From assembly GCA_036261615.1 (NCBI GenBank), contig DATAKK010000063.1, forward strand, positions 8,918 through 72,917: DNA of 64,000 bases. Reading direction: 5' to 3'. The number at the start of each line of letters is the position of its first letter. The stretch's first letter is position 1. Shown piece after piece: positions 31,986-40,062 of the stretch. Origin of the DNA: JAJYQH01 sp036261615 (GTDB taxonomy: Bacteria; Actinomycetota; Actinomycetes; Propionibacteriales; Propionibacteriaceae). Made by a program: the position numbers and the translations under genes. The notes beneath the pieces were generated by a model. The model searched no databases, was not told the DNA's origin, and was given only the letters and a program-made list of their open reading frames with translations.

Positions 31986-34508
31986 TCAGAGTCGGGCGAA
32001 TCGGACCCCGGTGAGCACGAGTTCGTCGCGCTCGTCGCTCGCGTCCAGGTCGACGACGGCGTGTACCTGCCAGTCGTGGTTGCCCTCCGGGTCGGGCACG
32101 ATCTGGTGCACCTCCCACGTGCGCCGGCGGGCGTCCGGCTCGATCCGCAGCATCCGGGGGCCGCGCGCGTCGGCGTCCAGCAGCACCCGGTCGTGCTCGG
32201 CGTAGTAGTCCTCGAGCGCGAGGTCCCAGTCGGACGCCGTGAACTCGGGGTCGTCGCCGTCGAGCGCGGCGAGCGCGTCGACGTCGTCGTCGGCGATCAG
32301 TTGCACCCGCTGGAACATCGCGTTGCGGACGAGCACCCGCAGTGTGCGCTCGTTGTCGGAGAGCTTGCGCTCGGGCGGCGGCGGAGCCTCCCCGGCGTCC
32401 TCGGGGTGGGTGAGCGCCTCCCACTCGTCGAGCAGCGAGGAGTCGGTGATCCGGATCATCTCGCCGAGCCACTCGACGATGTCGTCGAACTCGGGCGTGC
32501 GCACCGACTCGGGCACCGTCTGGCGCAGCGCCCGGTAGGCGTCGGTGAGGTAGCGCAGCAGCAGCCCCTCGGTGCGCTGCAACCGGTGGAAGCCGACGTA
32601 CTGGCCGAAGGTCATCGCCCGCTCGACCATCTCCCGCACGACCGACTTGGGGTTGAGGTTGTCGGGCGACAGCCACGGGTGCCGGCCGCGGTAGACCGTG
32701 AAGGCGTGCCCGAGCAGTTCGCCGAGCGGTTCGGGCCAGCGGATCTCCTCGAGCTGGGCCATCCGCTCCTCGTACTCGACGCCGTCGGCCTTCATCTCGG
32801 CGACCGCCTCCCCGCGGGCCCGGAACTGCTGGGACAGCAGCACCTGCATGGGGTTCTCCAGGGTCGCCTCCACCACGCTGACGAGGTCGAGCACGTAGTC
32901 GGGGGAGTTCGGGTCGAGCAGGTCGAATGCCGCCAGCGCGAACGCCGACAACGGCTGGTTGAGGGCGAAGTCGTTCTGCAGGTCGGGGGACAGGGCGAAG
33001 CGGCGTCCGCCCGGGGTGGGCTGGTCGAGACGGACGACCACCCCGCTCGCCAGCATCGAGCGGCCCAGCCCGAGCGCCCGACGGTAGAGCGGACGCCGCT
33101 TCGCCTCGTCCGGCACCGCCTCGCTCACCAGCCGCACGACGGCGGCGATCGTGTCCTCGTCGCGTTCCAGCAGGTTGAGCAGCAGGGCGTGGGTGATCCG
33201 CAGCCGCCCGTGCAGCGGCTCCGGCGCGGCCGCGACCAGCTTGTCGAAGGTCTGCTCGGTGTAGCTCACTTCGCCCGGCGCCGGCTTCTTGCGCTGCACC
33301 TTGCGCTGCTTCTTGGGGTCGTCGCCGGCCTTGGCCAGCGCCTTCGCGTTCTCGATGACGTGCTCGGGTGCCTGGGCGACGACGTACCCCACGGTGTCGA
33401 ACCCGGCGCGCCCCGCCCGCCCGGCGATCTGGTGGAACTCGCGGGCCCGGAGCACACGCTGGCGGCGTCCGTCGAACTTGGTGAGCTGGGTGAACAGCAC
33501 CGTGCGGATCGGCACGTTGATGCCCACGCCGAGGGTGTCGGTGCCGCAGATCACCCCGAGCAGGCCCCGCTGGGCCAGGGTCTCGACCAGTCGCCGGTAG
33601 CGGGGGAGCATGCCGGCGTGGTGGACGCCGACACCCCCGCGGATGAGCGTGCTGAGGGTCGACCCGAAGCCGGGCGCGAAGCGGAGGTGTCCGACCGCGG
33701 CGGTGATCTCGCTGCGTCGCACCCCGGTGACGACGCCGTCGGCATACAGCGCCTGGGCCCGCTCGACCGCCGCGCCCTGCGAGGCGTGGACGAGGTAGAT
33801 CGGCGCCTTGTCGTCGCGGACCAGTTCGGCGACGGTCTCGGGCACCGGCGTCATCGCCCATGAGTGAACGAGCGGAACCGGTCGGGTGCCCCCGCTCACC
33901 GTCTCCACCGGCCTGCCGCTGCGCCGCCGGAGGCCCTCGGCGAGCTCGGCGGTGTCGCCGAGCGTGGCCGACATGATGAGCAGCTGGGACGCCGGCAGCT
34001 CGGTGAGCATCACCTGCCAGGCCCAGCCGCGGTCGGGGTCGGCGAGGAAGTGGAACTCGTCGAGCACCACCGTGTGCGCGAGTTCGCCGGCGTCCTTGGG
34101 CGCGGTGCGCAGGGCGATGTTGGCGAGGATCTCGGCCGTGCAGCAGATGAGCGGGGCGTCGGGGTTCACGGCGGCGTCGCCGGTGACCATGCCGACGTGT
34201 TCCGCCCCGAACACCCGGCACAGCTCGAAGAACTTCTCGCTGACCAGGGCCTTGATCGGGGCGGTGTAGTAGCTGCGGGCTCCGGCGGCGATCGAGAACG
34301 CGTGCGCCGCCAGCGCGATGAGGGACTTGCCCGAGCCGGTCGGGGTGGTGACGATCGTGTGCGCCCCCGTGAGCAGGTCGAGGATCGCCTCCTCCTGGTG
34401 CGGGTAGGGGATGAGGCCCTCGCCGGCGCACCACCGGAGGAACACCTCGTGGACGCGGTCGGCGTCCGCCCCCGCGGCGTGCAACGACTCGACCAGTTCG
34501 GCTCCCAC
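31986..34508 (-). CDS. DEAD/DEAH-box RNA helicase with DUF3516
   Basis: An 840-aa superfamily 2 helicase of the actinobacterial Ski2-like group. Motif I is TTPTGSGKSLIAL (about residues 54-66) and motif II is VVLDEFHFLADPDRGW. Motif III is IMSATLGD, and the second RecA domain has HHAGMLPRYRRLVE, GTDTLGVGINVPIRTV and QIAGRAGRAGFD. From about residue 430 a DUF3516 region follows (FALNQPLSAFALAAFDLLDPNSPDYVLD). The likely role is RNA or structured nucleic acid unwinding in the cytoplasm. It starts with GTG 34508, 6 bases behind a TAGGTT -10 box (complement of 34515-34520), again leaderless. Confidence 0.93.
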   Translation of the reverse strand: MGAELVESLHAAGADADRVHEVFLRWCAGEGLIPYPHQEEAILDLLTGAHTIVTTPTGSGKSLIALAAHAFSIAAGARSYYTAPIKALVSEKFFELCRVFGAEHVGMVTGDAAVNPDAPLICCTAEILANIALRTAPKDAGELAHTVVLDEFHFLADPDRGWAWQVMLTELPASQLLIMSATLGDTAELAEGLRRRSGRPVETVSGGTRPVPLVHSWAMTPVPETVAELVRDDKAPIYLVHASQGAAVERAQALYADGVVTGVRRSEITAAVGHLRFAPGFGSTLSTLIRGGVGVHHAGMLPRYRRLVETLAQRGLLGVICGTDTLGVGINVPIRTVLFTQLTKFDGRRQRVLRAREFHQIAGRAGRAGFDTVGYVVAQAPEHVIENAKALAKAGDDPKKQRKVQRKKPAPGEVSYTEQTFDKLVAAAPEPLHGRLRITHALLLNLLERDEDTIAAVVRLVSEAVPDEAKRRPLYRRALGLGRSMLASGVVVRLDQPTPGGRRFALSPDLQNDFALNQPLSAFALAAFDLLDPNSPDYVLDLVSVVEATLENPMQVLLSQQFRARGEAVAEMKADGVEYEERMAQLEEIRWPEPLGELLGHAFTVYRGRHPWLSPDNLNPKSVVREMVERAMTFGQYVGFHRLQRTEGLLLRYLTDAYRALRQTVPESVRTPEFDDIVEWLGEMIRITDSSLLDEWEALTHPEDAGEAPPPPERKLSDNERTLRVLVRNAMFQRVQLIADDDVDALAALDGDDPEFTASDWDLALEDYYAEHDRVLLDADARGPRMLRIEPDARRRTWEVHQIVPDPEGNHDWQVHAVVDLDASDERDELVLTGVRFARL

Positions 34509-34651
34509 CCGCCGAACCTACCCTGCCCGGCGCGCGGCCGTGGCCGGGCGCCGGGGGGCCTGCGGGGAGCCCGTCGAGGGATTGCGGAACCGTGAATCCC
34601 GGCTGAATCCGGAGGGCTTTCGGGGGATGGTCCTGGGTGGGTCCACGGTCT
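34509..34651. other. Helicase-side part of a 320-base divergent gap
   Basis: Apart from the helicase -10 box at 34515-34520 I see no gene or repeat here. It is the upstream region shared by the helicase and the cytochrome b operon. Confidence 0.4.
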
Positions 34652-34828
34652 TAGCCTGGAAGCCACCGACCTGAGTTGGCGTACTCACCTCCCCTGGTGC
34701 CGGGCGGTTTCGCCGTTAGCCATCCCCCTAAAACCACCCCGCCGTAGGGCGGAAAACCACGGGGTCGATGATTGAGCCCACGTACTGGTGACGCCGGAGC
34801 GCCAGTGCAACGACCGGAAGGAAGTGAC
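34652..34828 (+). promoter_or_regulatory. Promoter and long structured leader of the cytochrome b operon
   Basis: TAGCCT at 34652-34657 is a candidate -10 box, giving a leader of about 165 bases. Long-range pairing is possible between GGCG(34678)...TCACC(34685-34689) and GGTGACGCC (34787-34795). It encloses hairpins GGCG-GTTT-CGCC (34703-34714) and CCGCC-GTAG-GGCGG (34739-34752). I cannot match it to a known riboswitch class. Confidence 0.45.
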
Positions 34829-34990
34829 ATGCCTACTCTGTCCCCGCTGGCGGCCCTGGTGCCGCTCGACGCGGGATTCGTGCATTACGGCTTCATCAAT
34901 CTGTCCGTCCCCAACCTCGTGGTCATCGGCGCGATGCTCGTCCTCTTCGTGCTCGCCCTCGTGGTGCCCTTCCCTGAGGAGGAGTCATGA
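34829..34990 (+). CDS. Small single-helix membrane protein of the cytochrome b unit
   Basis: A 53-aa protein with one hydrophobic helix (about residues 27-47, VPNLVVIGAMLVLFVLALVV) and an acidic C-terminus, PFPEEES. The N-terminal part LVPLDAGFVHYGFINLS may lie on the outer face. It is the first gene of a three-gene unit; its stop overlaps the start of the cytochrome b gene by 4 bases (ATGA). Small single-helix subunits are common in bc and b6f complexes, so a structural subunit is plausible. No named family is recognised. The ATG at 34829 has a GGAAGGAAG site 5 bases upstream. Confidence 0.7.
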   Translation: MPTLSPLAALVPLDAGFVHYGFINLSVPNLVVIGAMLVLFVLALVVPFPEEES

Positions 34991-35670
34991 GCGCCGCAGG
35001 GTCAGAGCAGCAGACCCGCTCGTGGACGTCGCGCCTGTCGGGACGGATCGTGGGCCTCGTCCCCAAGGGGCAGTGGCTCCCCGACCGCCAGCCCGCCTAC
35101 GTGGCCTCGTGGATCTACGTGTTCGGCGTGGCGACGCTCGCCGGGCTCGTGCTGGTGATCGCGACCGGTCTGATCCTCACCATCGGTGGGGTCACCTGGT
35201 GGCACACCTCGAGCCTCGGCCACTTCGTGAACTCCCTGCACCTGTGGAGCGTCGAGCTGTTCTTCGCCGCGATGGTCATCCACCTGTGGGGCAAGTTCGT
35301 CATGTCCGCCTGGCGGGGACGCCGGGGGCTCACGTGGCTCACCGGGGCGTTCTGCTTCTTCATCTCGATCGGTACCGCGTTCACCGGCTACCTCATCCAG
35401 ACGAACTTCGACTCCCAGTGGATCAGCACCCAGGCCAAGGACGGGCTGAACTCGGCAGGCATCGGTGCCGCGTTCAACGTCATGAACTTCGGGCAGATGG
35501 TGCTCTACCACGTCGCGCTGCTGCCGGTCGGCGTCCTGCTGCTCGTCGGGTGGCACATCATCCTGGTCCGCCGCCACGGCGTCGTGCCGCCGGTGGGCGC
35601 CGAGGTCCCGGACGCAGTTGCGGCCGGCTCCGCGGACAGCACCGTGGGTTCTGAGAGGGGGCTGCGCTGA
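34987..35670 (+). CDS. Cytochrome b6-like N-terminal subunit
   Basis: A 227-aa, four-helix cytochrome b N-terminal domain that should carry two b hemes in the membrane. The heme histidines are H85 and H99 in one helix and H175 and H190 in another. The 14 and 15 residue spacings are those of cytochrome b6; mitochondrial-type cytochrome b has 14 and 14. The quinone-site helix LTWLTGAFCFFISIGTAFTGYLIQ with FDSQWIS is also typical. No Rieske protein, cytochrome c or oxidase subunit is adjacent, so this is not the main qcrCAB operon. Its C-terminal half appears to be supplied by the next gene. Confidence 0.88.
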   Translation: MSAAGSEQQTRSWTSRLSGRIVGLVPKGQWLPDRQPAYVASWIYVFGVATLAGLVLVIATGLILTIGGVTWWHTSSLGHFVNSLHLWSVELFFAAMVIHLWGKFVMSAWRGRRGLTWLTGAFCFFISIGTAFTGYLIQTNFDSQWISTQAKDGLNSAGIGAAFNVMNFGQMVLYHVALLPVGVLLLVGWHIILVRRHGVVPPVGAEVPDAVAAGSADSTVGSERGLR

Positions 35671-36659
35671 TGGCCAGGATCGTCACTCCCGATTCGCACG
35701 ACTTCCCGACCAGGCGCTATGACCTGGTCAAGGAGTTCGTCGTCGCTCTCGTGGTGATGGCGCTGCTCGTCGTCGTGTTCGCCGTCGCGGTGGGCTCGCC
35801 GGACGAGAAGGCGATCACCATGAAGTCGTGGGCCGCCAACGCCCCGGCCGACGTGGTGGCGACCGCGACCTCCGAGCTCGCCGGCACCAGCACGACCGCC
35901 GGGTACGGCCCGCCGTACAACTCGGCGTCCGATGGGCAGGCGCTCGGCCCGCTCACCCTCGCCAAGTGGATCGGCATCACCCAGCCGGTGGACGCGGCCA
36001 ACGACCTGGTCATCACCCCGGTCTCGACCCTCACCGACAGCGCCACCCAGCAGGCGGTGCAGCAGTGGAAGGCGGCGTCGGCCGACCAGCAGGGCAAGTG
36101 GGCGAACAACTACGCCGACGCGCTCAGCAAGGCGCCCGACGGAGACCCGGCCAAGGTCGCCAAGGGCGACTACGGCCCCGTGCCCGCCATCGCCCAGGGT
36201 GAGCTGACCCTCGCCAAGAGCGGAGCGCTCGAAGGGTTGCTCACGACGAGCACCACCTTCTTCGGCACCAACCCGACCAAGGCGCTGCTGCTGCTCGCCG
36301 ACGGCAGCTACATGGCCGGCATCGCCGACTCCGAGAACCTGTCCGGAGACCAGTGGGGAATGATGAACGAGACCGGGCACTACCCCGGGCAGCCGTGGCT
36401 GTGGCTGTACACGTTCTGGTACCAGATCCCCCCGTTCTCGACGTCGGACAACGCGGACGTGCAGGTGTGGGCGCTGATGATCCTGCTCAGCCTGGTGTTC
36501 GCGCTCATCCCCTGGATCCCCGGGCTCAACCGGATCCCCCGCGGGATCAAGCTGTACCGCCTGGTCTGGCGGAACTGGTACCGCAAGCATCCGGAGACCA
36601 TGCCGAGCCGTGCCCAGGCACCGCCCCGGCAGACCTCCGGCTCGACTCAGGGCGTCTGA
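35670..36659 (+). CDS. Membrane partner of the cytochrome b6-like subunit
   Basis: A 329-aa protein with an N-terminal helix (about residues 22-44, VKEFVVALVVMALLVVVFAV) and a large extracytoplasmic region (about 45-260). A C-terminal helix follows (about 266-283), leading to a basic tail, IPGLNRIPRGIKLYRLVWRNWYR. That tail resembles the end of cytochrome b C-terminal segments and subunit IV. The segment PWLWLYTFWYQIPPF could face the quinone site. Its ATG overlaps the cytochrome b stop (TGATG). I find no heme c CxxCH motif or iron-sulfur cysteines, so how electrons leave the complex is unclear. It is probably an electron-transfer or sensing subunit of a non-standard b-type complex. Confidence 0.7.
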   Translation: MARIVTPDSHDFPTRRYDLVKEFVVALVVMALLVVVFAVAVGSPDEKAITMKSWAANAPADVVATATSELAGTSTTAGYGPPYNSASDGQALGPLTLAKWIGITQPVDAANDLVITPVSTLTDSATQQAVQQWKAASADQQGKWANNYADALSKAPDGDPAKVAKGDYGPVPAIAQGELTLAKSGALEGLLTTSTTFFGTNPTKALLLLADGSYMAGIADSENLSGDQWGMMNETGHYPGQPWLWLYTFWYQIPPFSTSDNADVQVWALMILLSLVFALIPWIPGLNRIPRGIKLYRLVWRNWYRKHPETMPSRAQAPPRQTSGSTQGV

Positions 36660-36672
36660 CCTGACCCGGCGT

Positions 36673-36716
36673 ACGCGCCCCCCGTGGATCTACCCCCTGG
36701 ATCCCGGGGGGCGCGT
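36673..36716 (+). terminator. 12-bp hairpin after the cytochrome b operon
   Basis: ACGCGCCCCCCG (36673-36684) and CGGGGGGCGCGT (36705-36716) are exact complements, 13 bases past the stop. There is no T run. Confidence 0.75.
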
Positions 36717-36749
36717 GCGGTTGGGGACGCCGGCCCGTCGCACGCGGGC

Positions 36750-36868
36750 GGCGTCCGGTTTCGGGTCGAGTACGACCCACAAGGGGACACTGCTCGGAAC
36801 CCACGATGGACGGCGTCCGGTTCCGGGTCGAGTACGACCCACAAGGGGACACCGCTCGGAGGCCACGA
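36750..36868. repeat. Tandem 57-base direct repeat with internal hairpins
   Basis: Unit 36750-36806 is repeated at 36812-36868 with four mismatches and a 62-base period. Each unit begins with GGCGTCC and contains the small hairpin GGGTCG-AGTA-CGACCC followed by CACAAGGGGACA. The second copy ends 13 bases before the -10 box of the next gene. Confidence 0.85.
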
Positions 36869-36881
36869 CCCCCGGCCCACC

Positions 36882-36887
36882 TACGAT
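36882..36887 (+). promoter_or_regulatory. TACGAT -10 box of a leaderless gene
   Basis: It ends 5 bases before the ATG at 36893. The tandem repeat just upstream may be part of the promoter. Confidence 0.45.
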
Positions 36888-36892
36888 GAGGA

Positions 36893-37249
36893 ATGGCCAT
36901 CGCCCGATACCCCAATGTCGTCATCGACTGCCCGGACGCCGCCGCGCTCGGCCGGTTCTACGCCAACCTGCTCGACTGGAAGCTCGAGACCGACGCCGGG
37001 TGGGCGGACATCCGGGCCGACAACGGCAACTGCATCTCGTTCCAGCAGGTGGAGGACTACCTGCCTCCGGACTGGCCGGGCCAGCTGTCCCCGCAGCAGA
37101 TGCACCTCGACGTCGTCGTCGACGACCTCGACACGGCCGAGGAGGAGGTGCTGAAGATCGGCGCGACCAAGCCCGACCACCAGCCGGGCACCACCTTCCG
37201 GGTGTTCCTCGACCCGGCGGGGCACCCGTTCTGCCTCTGCCTCAGCTGA
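36893..37249 (+). CDS. VOC-family protein
   Basis: A 118-aa VOC/glyoxalase-fold protein. It opens YPNVVIDCPDAAALGRFYANLLDWKLE and then DAGWADIRADNGNCISFQQVEDY. The second half has MHLDVVVDDLDTAEEEVLKIGATKPD and closes FRVFLDPAGHPFCLCLS. The metal-ligand positions histidine (MHLD) and aspartate (VFLDPAG) are of the sort found in actinobacterial single-domain VOC proteins of unknown substrate. The start is probably leaderless behind TACGAT. It converges on the SDR gene, with a strong hairpin between. Confidence 0.87.
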   Translation: MAIARYPNVVIDCPDAAALGRFYANLLDWKLETDAGWADIRADNGNCISFQQVEDYLPPDWPGQLSPQQMHLDVVVDDLDTAEEEVLKIGATKPDHQPGTTFRVFLDPAGHPFCLCLS

Positions 37250-37275
37250 GGCGTCCCCTCCCTCCCACGCGCACC

Positions 37276-37302
37276 CGGGCCCCCGGCTGATCGCCAGGGG
37301 CC
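37276..37302. terminator. Hairpin between the VOC and SDR genes
   Basis: GGGCCCCCGGC (37276-37286) and GCCAGGGGCCC (37292-37302) pair at 10 of 11 positions around a 5-base loop. Probably bidirectional. Confidence 0.7.
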
Positions 37303-37328
37303 CAGGCTCGGGTTGGGGTTGGGTTGGT

Positions 37329-38015
37329 TCAGGGCCAGGACGGCTCGACCGACGGCGTGATGACCAGTTCGCGCACCTCACAGCCCTCGGGCTGGGACAG
37401 TGCGAACACCACCGCCTGGGCGACGTTCTCGGGCTTGTTGAGCTTGGCGTCGGGGCCTGGCTTGTACTGCTCGTCGCGGCCGTCGAAGAAGTGCGTCTCC
37501 ATCCCGCCGGGGACGAGCATGGTGATCCCGATCTGCCCCTGCAGTTCGGCCATGAGTGCGCGGGTGAACCCGACCACCCCGAACTTGGACGCCGAGTAGG
37601 CGGTGGCGTCGCTCAGGGCCCGGAAGCCGAGGGTGGACGCGACCGTCACCACGTTGCCGTGGCGGGCCACGAGGTCGGGCAGCGCGGCCCGGATCACCGC
37701 GACGGTGCCGAGCAGGTTGACCTGGATGACCTTCTCCCAGGCCTCGGCGCTCACGGTGTCCAGCCGCCCGCAGGCGTCCGTCCCCGCGCAGGTGACGACG
37801 GCGTCCACCCCGCCCAGGCGCTCGGACGCCTGGGCGACTGCGGCCTCGGTCGCCTGCCGGTCGGACAGGTCGACGACGATGCCCTCGCGTCCCGACGGTG
37901 AGGGTGCGCGGTCGAGGACGAACGGCCGCCAGCCCTGCTGGGCGACGGCCTCGACGACTGCGGCGCCGAGTCCGGAGGATCCTCCGGTCACGAGGACGTT
38001 GCGGGGTGAACTCAT
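37329..38015 (-). CDS. Short-chain dehydrogenase/reductase at the end of the heptose operon
   Basis: A 228-aa classical SDR. The NAD(P)-binding motif is TGGSSGLGAAVVEAV, the structural NAG equivalent is CAGTDACG, and catalytic residues are in VASTLGFRALSDATAYSASKFG (Ser, Tyr-x3-Lys). It overlaps hldE by 4 bases and has GGAGG upstream. It is not HldD: the 6-epimerase is longer and of the extended SDR type. A role in modifying the heptose or a glycan precursor is suggested only by position; the substrate is unknown. Confidence 0.88.
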   Translation of the reverse strand: MSSPRNVLVTGGSSGLGAAVVEAVAQQGWRPFVLDRAPSPSGREGIVVDLSDRQATEAAVAQASERLGGVDAVVTCAGTDACGRLDTVSAEAWEKVIQVNLLGTVAVIRAALPDLVARHGNVVTVASTLGFRALSDATAYSASKFGVVGFTRALMAELQGQIGITMLVPGGMETHFFDGRDEQYKPGPDAKLNKPENVAQAVVFALSQPEGCEVRELVITPSVEPSWP

Positions 38016-39442
38016 CGAGTGCCTCCTGTCATGGCGGTCTGAGGGGGACGCTGACCCTGGGACAGGGCCAGCTCGACCAGGGCGGTCGTGGACCGTCCCT
38101 CGAGGTAGGGGAGGGCGACCGCCTGGCCACCCCACTCCTCGAGAACGGCTGCCTCGGGAACCTCGCTGCCGGCGTAGTCGCCGCCCTTGGCCCAGATGGC
38201 CGGGCGGATGCGGCGGAGCACCTCGACGGGGGTGTCCTCGTCGAAGACGACGACCTCGTCGACCGGTTCGAGGGCGCGCAGCACCCGGGCGCGGTCCTCG
38301 ACCGACACGAGCGGGCGGGACGGGCCCTTGAGCCGGCGCACCGACTCGTCGGAGTTGAGGCACACGACGAGGTGGTCGCCGAGGCGGCGGGCGGCGCGCA
38401 GGGTGGCGACGTGGCCGGCGTGCAGCAGGTCGAAGCAGCCGCCGGTGGCGACGATGACGCCGCCCTCCCGGCGGACCCGCTCCCGCGCGGTCTCGCCGGG
38501 CTGGGGAGCGCTCGTCGGGGGGTCGCCACCGCCGGTGAGGGACGCCGGACCGCCCGCGGCGACGTAGGCGGCGGCGGCCTCGACGGCGTCCTGCACCGCC
38601 TCGCCGGGCAGCCGGCCGGAGCCGAGGGAGGTCGCCGCGGTGACGGCGAACCGGTCGCCGGCGCCGCAGGGGTCGACGCAGGTCACCTGGGGAGCCGGCG
38701 CGACCGACGGCGTGCCGGCGCCGAAGGACAGCAGCGCGCCGCGGGCGCCGAGGGTGACGGCCACGCCGTGGGCCCGCCAGTGCTCGAGCAGCACGTCGGC
38801 ATGGCGCCGGGCCGAGGCCAGCTGCCCGTCGGCCGCGGCGGGCGACGAGGGCCGGGGGGCGGCGAGGGCGGAGGCGAACAGCGCGGCCTCCTTGTCGTTC
38901 GGGGTGACCAGCCGGACGCCGGGCACGGGCGGGCCGCCGCGGGGGTGGGGGTCCCACACGATCGGGGTGCCGGGGGCCAGCCGGGTCAGCTCCTCCCGGA
39001 CGCCGGCGGCGTCCACCGTGCCGGTGCCGTAGTCGGCGACGAGGATGGCCGCGGCCGACCGCAGCGCCTCCGCGGCCTCCGGTGTCATCGGGCCCACGGC
39101 GCCACCGCCGCCGGTGTCGAGACGCAGCAGCGTCTGCCCCTGCGCCTGGATCCGCTGCTTGACCGGGGTTGCGCCGGCCCGGGACAGGGCGACGACCCGG
39201 ACGCCGCGGAGCAGCGCCCGGAGCTGGTCGGCGGCCTCGTCGTCGGCGAGCGCGGTGACGAGCACCACCTCGGATCCGTCGTGCGCGGCCATGAGCGCGG
39301 CCAGGCCCGCGCCGCCCGGGCGGGGACGACTGACCGGTTCGCTCACGACCGGCACCGGGGCGTCCGGGCTCAGCCGCTCCGCGCGGCCGACCAGGTCGAT
39401 GTCGAGCAGGGTGTCTCCGACGATGACGAGGGGTCGGCTCAT
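38012..39442 (-). CDS. hldE: Bifunctional heptose 7-phosphate kinase / heptose 1-phosphate adenylyltransferase
   Basis: A 476-aa HldE (RfaE) homologue. The N-terminal PfkB kinase domain (to about residue 310) opens VIVGDTLLDIDLVGRAERLSPDAPVPVV and has the anion-hole motif PCGAGDRF. The C-terminal nucleotidyltransferase domain (about 325-460) has TGGCFDLLHAGH, with HxGH at 341-344, and IWAKGGDY. Together these phosphorylate D-glycero-D-manno-heptose 7-phosphate and later couple the 1-phosphate to ADP. With gmhA and gmhB in the same operon, the whole route to ADP-D-glycero-beta-D-manno-heptose is encoded. The start overlaps the gmhA stop by 4 bases. Finding it in a presumed Gram-positive is notable. 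Confidence 0.92.
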   Translation of the reverse strand: MSRPLVIVGDTLLDIDLVGRAERLSPDAPVPVVSEPVSRPRPGGAGLAALMAAHDGSEVVLVTALADDEAADQLRALLRGVRVVALSRAGATPVKQRIQAQGQTLLRLDTGGGGAVGPMTPEAAEALRSAAAILVADYGTGTVDAAGVREELTRLAPGTPIVWDPHPRGGPPVPGVRLVTPNDKEAALFASALAAPRPSSPAAADGQLASARRHADVLLEHWRAHGVAVTLGARGALLSFGAGTPSVAPAPQVTCVDPCGAGDRFAVTAATSLGSGRLPGEAVQDAVEAAAAYVAAGGPASLTGGGDPPTSAPQPGETARERVRREGGVIVATGGCFDLLHAGHVATLRAARRLGDHLVVCLNSDESVRRLKGPSRPLVSVEDRARVLRALEPVDEVVVFDEDTPVEVLRRIRPAIWAKGGDYAGSEVPEAAVLEEWGGQAVALPYLEGRSTTALVELALSQGQRPPQTAMTGGTR

Positions 39443-40062
39443 GCAGTCCTCCTTCCGGCCGCGAGGTGCGGCCGGGTGCGGGCGGGGTTGACGCCGAGGG
39501 CGCGGTCGAAGGCCGCGCAGAGGATGTGCAGGCTCACCAGGTGCAGCTCCTGCACGGTCGCCGTGTACTCGGCGTCCACCGACAGCGCCTCGTCGGCGAG
39601 GTCGGCGAGCGGGTTGGGGCGGGGACCGGTGAGCGCCCAGACCGTCAGTCCCGAGCGGGCGCCGCGGCGGGCGGCCTCGAGGATGTTCGGGCTGGTGCCG
39701 CTCGTCGAGAACAGCACGAGCACGTCACCGGGCCGGCCGTGCGCCTCCACCTGCCGGGCGAACAGCTCGTCGGCCGGGTAGTCGTTGGCGATGGCGGTGA
39801 GGCTCGACGTCTCCGCCGTGAGGCAGATCGCGGAGAAGGGCGGCCGGTCGTTGCGGTAGCGGCCGACCAGCTCCCCGGTGAGGTGCTGGGCCTGCCCGGC
39901 GCTGCCGCCGTTGCCGGCCGCGAGCAGGCGGCCGCCGGCCGACAGCACCGCGGCCAGTTCCTCGCCCCACCGGTCGGCCGTCTCGACGCCGGCCTCGAAG
40001 CCGGACGCCGCGGAGACGAGGTTGGACAGGTGCTCATGGCTGCAGGGCGTGTAGCCGTTCAT
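39439..40062 (-). CDS. gmhA: Sedoheptulose 7-phosphate isomerase
   Basis: A 207-aa SIS-domain phosphoheptose isomerase that converts sedoheptulose 7-phosphate to D-glycero-D-manno-heptose 7-phosphate. The substrate loop is AAGNGGSAGQAQHLTGEL, which contains the family Q/H metal and catalytic positions, followed by FSTSGTSPNILEAARRG. The C-terminal helix TATVQELHLVSLHILCAAFDRAL has the late histidine ligands. It is coupled by 4-base overlaps to the glycosyltransferase before it and hldE after it. The KpsF/GutQ type is excluded by the lack of CBS domains. Confidence 0.92.
   Translation of the reverse strand: MNGYTPCSHEHLSNLVSAASGFEAGVETADRWGEELAAVLSAGGRLLAAGNGGSAGQAQHLTGELVGRYRNDRPPFSAICLTAETSSLTAIANDYPADELFARQVEAHGRPGDVLVLFSTSGTSPNILEAARRGARSGLTVWALTGPRPNPLADLADEALSVDAEYTATVQELHLVSLHILCAAFDRALGVNPARTRPHLAAGRRTA

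Noticed and set aside
34652..34828. Known riboswitch in the cytochrome b leader
   Set aside because: I compared it from memory with the ydaO (c-di-AMP), c-di-GMP-I, cobalamin, TPP and M-box consensus motifs and found no convincing core; it is left as an unidentified structured leader.
36750..36868. CRISPR array
   Set aside because: Only two units, 57 bases long and separated by 5 bases, with no spacer-sized unique sequence and no cas genes.
37329..38015. HldD, the ADP-heptose 6-epimerase
   Set aside because: The protein is a short classical SDR (228 aa) with Ser-Tyr-Lys in the classical arrangement; HldD is an extended SDR of over 300 aa with a different start motif.
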